DNA of 9,510 nucleotides from Microcaldota archaeon. Lineage in GTDB: Archaea; Micrarchaeota; Micrarchaeia; Micrarchaeales; Micrarchaeaceae. Shown here one piece after another: positions 5,711-9,510 of the stretch (position 1 is the stretch's first letter; each line of letters starts with the position of its first letter). Position numbers and translations under genes: made by a program. The notes below the pieces were generated by a model. That model made no database searches. It was given only the letters and a program-made list of their open reading frames with translations, and was not told the DNA's origin. Location: positions 1 through 9,510 of the forward strand of contig DAHXLV010000025.1 in the NCBI GenBank assembly GCA_027365815.1, given 5' to 3'.

Positions 5711-6678
5711 GCCGATTTGATATCGATACTCCTTATCGGGGCGATCCCTTTGAGGACTTCCGTTACCATCGCGCTTTTTATGACTGGCGAATCAACTTTG
5801 TACATCCTCGCGTGCATGGCAACGCTCTGCTCGAAGCCCTTCCGCTCGTTATCGTAGCACGCCCAAGTAAATGAGATTTCGCTTCCAATCATTGAGAACA
5901 TCAGCTGAAATTCACTTGCTACTGGAACCTCGCTGAGCTTTTTAAAATACATGACCTCACGTTCGTGCTTTATCCTATCTCCTATACCTTCCTTCACAGC
6001 ATAATTAGCGAAATAAACTATGTTTGCCTTCAAAGGCGACTTGGTAATCACAGTTGTGAATCTCTTGATTATCTTCTCGTTTTCCAACTTCACCAGATGG
6101 TACCTGACGGTATCCTCATGCATGCCTATTTGTTTCGCCAGCTCCCTAACCGGCATTCTTGAGTTATGATTGAGGGCGGCGAGTATGTCTTTGTACACTT
6201 TGCCGATATCGGAGCTCGCTATCATATTATCGCTCAGTGGTAGGAATCCTAGATGCGCGATGGTTATTTCAGAGGAATGAATTGTAACGCCGTATCTTGC
6301 CAGCATGACGAACTGCCCAATCTCCCAGTTAAAATACTCTTTGGATGTCTTCGTGGTTGCGAGTATTAAGAGGTCAAAGTCGCCCTTCGTTGTGGCTGCT
6401 AGTTGCACGACATTGTCGTTTGCAAAAAGGTGCTTCAGCTCCGAGGGCTTGGGCTTCTTTGCAAAGTTCATATACAAGATGTGAAGTCTAGTGAAGCCTA
6501 GTGCGCCATAGTTTATCTCGAGAGTGAACATGAGGCCTAGCTCGCTGGTCAGCGACCTTATGCGCCGCGCGATGGTAATGCGGGAAACCCCGAACTTTTT
6601 GGTGAGCTCAGTCACACTGACCCTCGAGTTGGTGCAAAGCTCCCTTACAATTCTCCTGCCCAGATCGCTAAACTCCAT
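5683..6678 (-). CDS. Tandem Lrp/AsnC-type transcription regulator
   Basis: This protein of 331 residues is built as two Lrp-like halves. Residues 5-48 are a first winged helix (VTELTKKFGVSRITIARRIR) and residues 53-145 a first RAM-like sensor region (GFTRLHILYM, then a TTKGDFDLLILAT strand). Residues 158-207 are a second winged helix (MPVRELAKQIGMHEDTVRYH, then LVKLENEKIIKRF) and residues 208-315 a second, more divergent sensor region. Standard Lrp/AsnC proteins are about 150 residues with a single unit, so this is a duplication or fusion. The frame extends to an ATG at 6690, but the TATA box at 6699-6706 predicts transcription starting at about 6677, so the message is probably leaderless from the ATG at 6678. 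It lies between two genes with matching promoters and next to one copy of the shared 12-mer, so local regulation and autoregulation are likely. The ligand is unknown. Confidence 0.85.
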   Translation of the reverse strand: MEFSDLGRRIVRELCTNSRVSVTELTKKFGVSRITIARRIRSLTSELGLMFTLEINYGALGFTRLHILYMNFAKKPKPSELKHLFANDNVVQLAATTKGDFDLLILATTKTSKEYFNWEIGQFVMLARYGVTIHSSEITIAHLGFLPLSDNMIASSDIGKVYKDILAALNHNSRMPVRELAKQIGMHEDTVRYHLVKLENEKIIKRFTTVITKSPLKANIVYFANYAVKEGIGDRIKHEREVMYFKKLSEVPVASEFQLMFSMIGSEISFTWACYDNERKGFEQSVAMHARMYKVDSPVIKSAMVTEVLKGIAPIRSIDIKSAYDTSGPGL

Positions 6679-6698
6679 GATATAAATCATACGCTAAT

Positions 6699-6706
6699 CT
6701 TTATAA
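6699..6706 (-). promoter_or_regulatory. TATA box (TTATAAAG) of the tandem Lrp-type gene
   Basis: The minus strand reads TTATAAAG, centred about 25 bases before the ATG at 6678. This fits a leaderless transcript from that codon. The shared 12-mer at 6724-6735 lies 18 bases upstream of this box, in position to affect this promoter as well as the divergent one. Confidence 0.6.
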
Positions 6707-6723
6707 GTCTTTCTCGTCGATAG

Positions 6724-6783
6724 GCTTATCAAAGTAGGGACTATCACTGCGGATTTTTCTGAATTTAACAATGTATTTAAATC
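6724..6783 (+). promoter_or_regulatory. Promoter block of the zinc-finger gene, second copy of the shared element
   Basis: It carries the same GCTTATCAAAGT (6724-6735) and the same TATTTAAATC (6774-6783) as the transporter promoter, with identical 50-base spacing. By position, 40 of 60 bases match, concentrated at both ends and in the ATTTTTC/TTT core near 6752-6766. The 12-mer is here part of GATA-GGCT-TATC, a small inverted repeat. It is the probable operator for the Lrp-type regulator, or another factor, acting on both divergent genes. Confidence 0.7.
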
Positions 6784-6814
6784 ACAAGTCTCATAATACT
6801 ACTCGGGTAGAAGG

Positions 6815-7192
6815 ATGAACAGGGCTTCAGAAAATTCAGAACCCACTGCGTGGGCTTTTCCACACAATTCAGAGGAAGGTCCCAATCCCCACCCTAATCC
6901 TTCACCTTATCTCTACATCCCTGGGCGTGCCAGAAAGGGCGCGCCCGATCCTACTCCAAGGCTTTTCAGGTATCTTGCGATCATTGGTGAGAGAATGGGC
7001 ATCTATAAAGGAAGAGGGCGACCGGATCAGGAGGGCAGAACAGAAATATACATGTGCTGGATGTGTGATGAAGGGCATGACAGCCCTGTGAATTTCCTTT
7101 GGCACATACATACGCACAAGCTCGAGATGGAGGGACAACGCGCATCTGCCGCGGAAATGGCACTGGAAGCGACATCCATAGTTTCAAGATAG
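6815..7192 (+). CDS. Small protein with a classical C2H2 zinc finger
   Basis: This protein of 125 residues has a Pro- and Asn-rich, probably disordered N-terminus (about residues 1-48), then a basic stretch (RLFRYLAIIGERMGIYKGRG). Next comes a zinc finger, C81-X2-C84-X12-H97-X3-H101, the exact spacing of the eukaryotic-type C2H2 finger, in the context YMCWMCDEGHDSPVNFLWHI. The usual hydrophobic position after the second Cys is replaced by His (H88), and Phe (F94) stands where Leu is typical. A short Ala-rich helix ends the protein. Single C2H2 fingers occur in archaea and archaeal viruses, often as DNA-binding proteins, so nucleic-acid binding is the best guess. It is the first gene of a likely two-gene unit with the RAM-like gene 17 bases downstream. 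Its promoter is shared in design with the transporter gene. Confidence 0.72.
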   Translation: MNRASENSEPTAWAFPHNSEEGPNPHPNPSPYLYIPGRARKGAPDPTPRLFRYLAIIGERMGIYKGRGRPDQEGRTEIYMCWMCDEGHDSPVNFLWHIHTHKLEMEGQRASAAEMALEATSIVSR

Positions 7193-7209
7193 GGGTTATC
7201 GGTGTAGAC

Positions 7210-7500
7210 ATGGTGGACAAATTGGCAAAAACTAGCGCAAGCAAGAAGGGAAAATTTCATAGGTTCTATCTGGTAGGATCAAATCCCGGCGCGAATGCTG
7301 AGAGTCTTGCAGAGAAGCTCATAGCTCTGGAACCTGTCGAGGAGGTGTTCCTGTCTGACGACGATTGCGGCTTTATAGTGAAGGTGAGGTTCATTGACGG
7401 GAAGGAGCCGCCTGACGTTGCGGGATACATGAAGGGAAGAATCGCGGCCAGGTACGGAATCGTTGACAGTTATTACCGGCACAGGAATATGCGAGGATGA
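7210..7500 (+). CDS. Stand-alone RAM-like (Lrp sensor-domain) small protein
   Basis: This protein of 96 residues starts at the ATG at 7210. The frame stays open back to 7099, but that part overlaps the zinc-finger gene and reads as a shadow. After a basic tail (KTSASKKGKFHR) the predicted order is strand FYLVGS, helix NAESLAEKLIALE, strand VEEVFLSDDD, strand CGFIVKVRFI, helix DVAGYMKGRIAARYG and strand IVDSYYRHRN. This beta-alpha-beta-beta-alpha-beta order is that of the RAM ligand-binding domain of Lrp/AsnC proteins, here without a DNA-binding domain. Stand-alone RAM proteins can sense small molecules or pair with full-length regulators. The tandem Lrp-type regulator next door makes such pairing worth considering. 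The assignment is by fold pattern only and is uncertain. Confidence 0.62.
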   Translation: MVDKLAKTSASKKGKFHRFYLVGSNPGANAESLAEKLIALEPVEEVFLSDDDCGFIVKVRFIDGKEPPDVAGYMKGRIAARYGIVDSYYRHRNMRG

Positions 7501-7527
7501 CCATACTGTGTTGGTGCGTGACGGCGT

Positions 7528-7881
7528 TTACCCTATCATTGAAGCTTTTTCTATGACCTCCTGCGAGAAGTCAATGAACGCAGAAACCATTTTAGGCGCG
7601 AGATCGTGGGCGAGGCCGGCGCCGTGATACGCGGTGCTTATGTAAATCCCAGCCAAAGTGGCTTCGGCAATATGTATGCAAAGTGCGGTTGAGAATTTCT
7701 CTTCCACCGCGTAGAGGGTACCGTATATTATCTTGTACAGGTCTTCCGTGTCTCCCTTGCAGGCCCTAAACACTATCTCTACGTCTTTCTTACAGATGCG
7801 GTAGATTTGCGATGCTGCATGATATCCAGCGGCTGCCAAGCCCGCCTCCTTGCGCAACAACGATGCAGTCAATTCAACCAC
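7528..7881 (-). CDS. Small all-helical protein, function unknown, last gene of the zinc-ribbon operon
   Basis: This protein of 117 residues starts at a GTG at 7881; a TTG at 7872 with AAGGTGG just before it is an alternative. It appears entirely helical: VELTASLLRKEAGLAAAGYH, DVEIVFRACKG, EDLYKIIYGTLYAVEEKF, LCIHIAEATLAGIYISTAYH and KMVSAFIDFSQEVIEKAS. Three cysteines and four histidines are scattered without a clear metal motif. No signal peptide or certain membrane helix is seen. I do not recognise the family. It begins 17 bases after the TRASH-like gene on the same strand, so it is probably the fourth gene of that operon. Its 3' end faces the RAM-like gene across 27 bases. Confidence 0.7.
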   Translation of the reverse strand: MVELTASLLRKEAGLAAAGYHAASQIYRICKKDVEIVFRACKGDTEDLYKIIYGTLYAVEEKFSTALCIHIAEATLAGIYISTAYHGAGLAHDLAPKMVSAFIDFSQEVIEKASMIG

Positions 7882-7898
7882 CTTTCATGACATCTCTG

Positions 7899-8075
7899 CT
7901 ATGGTATCTCACTGGTCTTGAGGAAGGGCTGCAGGTTTTTCACGTTAGAGACTTTTGCAATGAACCCAAGGTAGCACTCCATGCTGCAGAACCCCCTATA
8001 AATCAACTCTGCAGTCTCCGGCTCGATCTCAATCCTCTCTACCGCTTTTCCGCAGTACACGCATATCTTGCCCAT
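7899..8075 (-). CDS. Tiny TRASH/YHS-like treble-clef zinc protein
   Basis: This protein of 58 residues has four cysteines, C5-X2-C8-X21-C30-X3-C34, in ICVYCGK and RGFCSMECYLGF. The FCS-x-x-C-Y-x-x-F pattern is typical of TRASH/YHS/MYM-type treble clefs, which bind zinc or other metals and act in metal sensing or protein contacts. The ATG at 8075 is chosen. A TTG at 8084 would overlap the TGA of the preceding gene (8081-8083) and add only three residues. No DNA-binding domain is attached, unlike TRASH metalloregulators. It is third of four same-strand small genes and is probably translated in concert with the 59-residue gene just before it. Confidence 0.75.
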   Translation of the reverse strand: MGKICVYCGKAVERIEIEPETAELIYRGFCSMECYLGFIAKVSNVKNLQPFLKTSEIP

Positions 8076-8080
8076 GTGAT

Positions 8081-8260
8081 TCAACTCGTTATCTGCCCTG
8101 CCCTGCTGCCTAGCCTGTACTTGTATACCCTTACCGGCGCCTCTGGAACCTTATACTTGAAATCGCAATAAAGACAGACGTAATAAAGTGTGCTGTATCC
8201 TCCGTCTGGCCTGCTTTCCACAAGCTTGGATCCGTCGTTAGGGCAGTAATAATAAGGCAT
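8081..8260 (-). CDS. 59-residue degenerate zinc-ribbon protein
   Basis: The product starts MPYYYCPNDGSKLVESRPDG and has a second knuckle YYVCLYCDFKYKV, then a basic tail (VRVYKYRLGSRAG). It looks like a zinc ribbon whose first knuckle has lost a cysteine: C6-P-N-D9 where C-P-x-C is usual, against a normal C29-X2-C32. Asp or a partner protein could supply the fourth ligand, or metal binding may be weakened. The ATG at 8258-8260 shares one base with the TAA of the upstream gene (TAATG), a sign of translational coupling. GGTGAT lies 3 bases before the ATG. Its own TGA is 5 bases before the next ATG at 8075. The function is unknown; zinc-ribbon proteins of this size often contact nucleic acid or a larger complex. 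Confidence 0.75.
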   Translation of the reverse strand: MPYYYCPNDGSKLVESRPDGGYSTLYYVCLYCDFKYKVPEAPVRVYKYRLGSRAGQITS

Positions 8261-8487
8261 TATATCACCTGCACCAGTGCCTTACCGATTGCATGCAGCC
8301 AGCTACCGCACTTCTTAGCTGATGGGTATACCTCCTCCCTATATTCGCAACGGAGGCATTCGAAGAATGCCATGCCTCTCCCATTCACTCGCACAATGCG
8401 CAGCCAGGCATTATGCCAGGGGCATTGCCGAGCTAGATGCGCATAGGTTTCCTTATCACATGCCAAGGGCGCCGGTTTTTCAGCCAT
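8260..8487 (-). CDS. Small Cys/His zinc-ribbon-like protein, first gene of the operon
   Basis: This protein of 75 residues has a possible zinc site from C22-P-W-H25 and C44-L-R-C47, with further cysteines at 10 and 60. The two knuckles flank strands LRIVRVNGRGMAFFE, as in a zinc ribbon with one His ligand. The frame stays open far upstream, to 8814, but that region lies antisense to another zinc-ribbon gene and across the AT-rich promoter. The ATG at 8487 is therefore chosen, with GGTGATG just before it and a TATA box about 37 bases upstream. Its stop overlaps the next ATG by one base. I do not recognise the family. It may work with the other small zinc proteins of the operon. Confidence 0.72.
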   Translation of the reverse strand: MAEKPAPLACDKETYAHLARQCPWHNAWLRIVRVNGRGMAFFECLRCEYREEVYPSAKKCGSWLHAIGKALVQVI

Positions 8488-8518
8488 TGCATCACCATAA
8501 TATATTATTGAATATAAT

Positions 8519-8527
8519 ATATTTATA
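8519..8527 (-). promoter_or_regulatory. TATA box of the four-gene minus-strand operon
   Basis: The minus strand reads TTATAAATA in an AT-only stretch, centred about 36 bases before the ATG at 8487, so transcription would begin near 8497. Because the surroundings are all A/T, the exact box is uncertain. Confidence 0.5.
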
Positions 8528-8542
8528 AGTAATATTATTACT
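8528..8542. promoter_or_regulatory. 15-bp dyad between divergent TATA boxes, candidate operator
   Basis: AGTAATA-T-TATTACT has perfect 7-bp arms around one central base. It lies directly between the minus-strand TATA box (8519-8527) and the plus-strand one (8549-8557), covering both BRE positions. A dimeric regulator bound here could control both transcripts. AT-rich DNA produces dyads by chance, so this is suggestive only. Confidence 0.4.
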
Positions 8543-8548
8543 AATAAG

Positions 8549-8557
8549 ATATTTATA
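8549..8557 (+). promoter_or_regulatory. TATA box of the 8612 zinc-ribbon gene
   Basis: ATATTTATA would direct initiation near 8579, giving a leader of about 33 bases with a Shine-Dalgarno GAGG at 8601-8604, 7 bases before the ATG at 8612. Unlike several other genes here, this one appears to have a normal leader. Confidence 0.5.
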
Positions 8558-8611
8558 CCTATCGTTACCATTAATAATCGTGCAAGGGAAAAGCTAGTGC
8601 GAGGTTTTAAA

Positions 8612-8794
8612 ATGCCAAGGAAGGAGACGCGGGTAACGACGTTCGTATGTTCAAGATGCGGGCACGAATGGATTCCGAGGAACCCGGAAAAGCCGCCGGC
8701 GCACTGCCCAAATGTCAAATGCCATTCGCCATACTGGGACAAACCGAGAGTAAGGTTGCATTGGATAAAAAGGACTAAGGAAAAAAGCCGCTGA
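8612..8794 (+). CDS. 60-residue archaeal zinc-ribbon protein
   Basis: It starts MPRKETRVTTFVCSRCGHEW, followed by a second knuckle HCPNVKCHSPYWDKPRVRLHW and a basic tail (KRTKEKSR). The four cysteines are C13-X2-C16 and C32-X4-C37, with the second knuckle two residues longer than the usual CPxC. The pattern C-x-x-C-G-H-E-W with C-P and SPYWDKPR is a common small archaeal zinc ribbon, generally thought to bind nucleic acid or sit in a complex; no specific role can be assigned. A GTG at 8597 is in frame, but GAGG at 8601-8604 points to the ATG at 8612. It is divergent from the four-gene zinc operon, sharing its promoter region, and converges on the kinase gene with only 20 bases between the ends. 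Confidence 0.82.
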   Translation: MPRKETRVTTFVCSRCGHEWIPRNPEKPPAHCPNVKCHSPYWDKPRVRLHWIKRTKEKSR

Positions 8795-8814
8795 TGCCAC
8801 CATGCTACGGCCAA

Positions 8815-9510
8815 TCACTGCGCTTTCTGCTTCCTTATTTTAGGATTAATCCTAAGCGTAAACCAGAATTTCGTGCCCTTGCCCAACTGCGACTCGAAGG
8901 AGATCTCGCCGCCGTGCAGCTTGACCAGCTCTTTGGTTATCGAAAGCCCTAGGCCTGTGCCTGCGCCATCCTGCTTCACCAGCTCCTTCTTCGCCTGGAC
9001 CTGGTAGAACTTCCTGAAGAGCTTCTGCCTGTCATCCTCGCCTATGCCTATGCCAGTGTCTATGACATCGCACTGCACCTTGCTCCTCAACTTCTTGTGT
9101 ATCTTCACCTGGATGCTGCCCTTTTCGGTGAACTTTATCGAGTTGCCTATCAGGTTCACGAATATCTGTATCAGCCTGTTGGGATCGGCCCGTATCGCAG
9201 GCACGTCGTAGTCCACGTGCCATGAGAAAGCCAGCCCTTTCTCCTCCGCAGACTCCTTAAGCGCTACTATGCTCGGGTTGTCCTGAAGCGAATTGAGGTC
9301 TACATCCTTTAACTCCAGCTTGACCTTCTGCGCATCCAGTTTCGCGGAGTCTAGCACCTGCTGGATTATCAGCATCAGCCTGTCCGCCTCGTCAGATATG
9401 GTGAGGAGGTACTGCTTCTGCTCCTCGTTCAGCTGGCCGAACTCGCCGCTGTATAGGAGCTTGGCGAACCCCTTTATATTGGTCAGCGGCGTCTTGAGCT
9501 CGTGCGATAT
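8815..9510 (-). CDS. Sensor histidine kinase, C-terminal part (5' end outside window)
   Basis: The 231 visible residues hold the whole catalytic core. The HisKA dimerisation domain begins at the window edge with ISHELKTPLTNIKGF, the phospho-acceptor His being visible residue 3. An HATPase_c domain follows with N box (FVNLIGNSIKF, N119 and N123), G1 box (DTGIGIG, D151), F box (LFRKFYQ) and G2 box (GAGTGLGLSITKEL, 182-195). All expected residues are present, so it should be active. The sensor domains and start lie beyond 9510. The frame passes through an internal ATG at 9375 that would cut off the H box, so that codon is not the start. The kinase would phosphorylate a receiver protein; the only one in this window is the regulator at 1973-3187, a possible but unproven partner. 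Confidence 0.96.
   Translation of the reverse strand: MSHELKTPLTNIKGFAKLLYSGEFGQLNEEQKQYLLTISDEADRLMLIIQQVLDSAKLDAQKVKLELKDVDLNSLQDNPSIVALKESAEEKGLAFSWHVDYDVPAIRADPNRLIQIFVNLIGNSIKFTEKGSIQVKIHKKLRSKVQCDVIDTGIGIGEDDRQKLFRKFYQVQAKKELVKQDGAGTGLGLSITKELVKLHGGEISFESQLGKGTKFWFTLRINPKIRKQKAQ

Noticed and set aside
7099..7209. N-terminal extension of the RAM-like protein
   Set aside because: It lies within the zinc-finger gene in another frame and reads as low-quality sequence. The ATG at 7210 follows the upstream stop by 17 bases.
8488..8814. Upstream extension of the 75-residue zinc-ribbon-like gene (about 109 extra codons on the minus strand)
   Set aside because: It is antisense to the convincing zinc-ribbon gene at 8612-8794 and crosses the AT-rich divergent promoter. 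A good start with GGTGATG stands at 8487.
1..9510. CRISPR arrays, insertion sequences, rRNA genes
   Set aside because: No regularly spaced repeats, no transposase motifs or terminal inverted repeats, and no rRNA-like sequence were seen on either strand.

Overview
The window looks like chromosome from a small-genome archaeon. Promoters are TATA-like boxes about 26 bases before the start, several starts appear leaderless, and there is a class III (archaeal) pilin signal, Lrp/AsnC-type regulators, many N-glycosylation sequons in the secreted proteins, and a set of very small zinc-ribbon proteins. The pilin motif (SQAAIDFLTSYG) resembles the minimal pilins common in DPANN archaea, and the moderate GC would suit a Micrarchaeota-like lineage. 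That placement is an inference from style, not a match to a named genome.

Layout. 1-413: AT-rich DNA holding the 3' end of a plus-strand gene (2-154) and a start-less minus-strand reading frame (233-403). It abuts the 3' end of a tRNA-Asn gene (414-485, minus). 525-3187, all minus, read from right to left: a winged-helix/receiver/GGDEF-like response regulator (3187-1973), a pilin starting 4 bases after it (1968-1414), then a secreted multi-sequon protein (about 1367-525) with its own TATA box and an apparent non-ATG start. A second membrane-anchored, sequon-rich secreted protein (3303-4244) is transcribed divergently from the response regulator.

4245-7500: a 10-helix DMT-family transporter with an additional soluble C-terminal domain (4424-5710), a convergent tandem Lrp/AsnC regulator (6678-5683), and a divergent two-gene unit encoding a C2H2 zinc-finger protein (6815-7192) and a stand-alone RAM-like protein (7210-7500). 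The transporter promoter and the zinc-finger promoter share a 60-bp block: an identical 12-mer and an identical TATA box at exactly the same spacing. With the regulator lying between the two targets, this looks like a local regulon.

7528-8794: a tightly packed minus-strand operon of four small genes. Three encode tiny Cys-rich, zinc-ribbon or treble-clef proteins, one of them only 59 residues, and the fourth a helical protein of unknown function. It diverges from another tiny zinc-ribbon gene (8612-8794). The AT-rich divergent promoter carries a 15-bp dyad between the two TATA boxes. 8815-9510: the C-terminal part of a sensor histidine kinase that runs off the window. It could be the partner of the response regulator 5.6 kb away.
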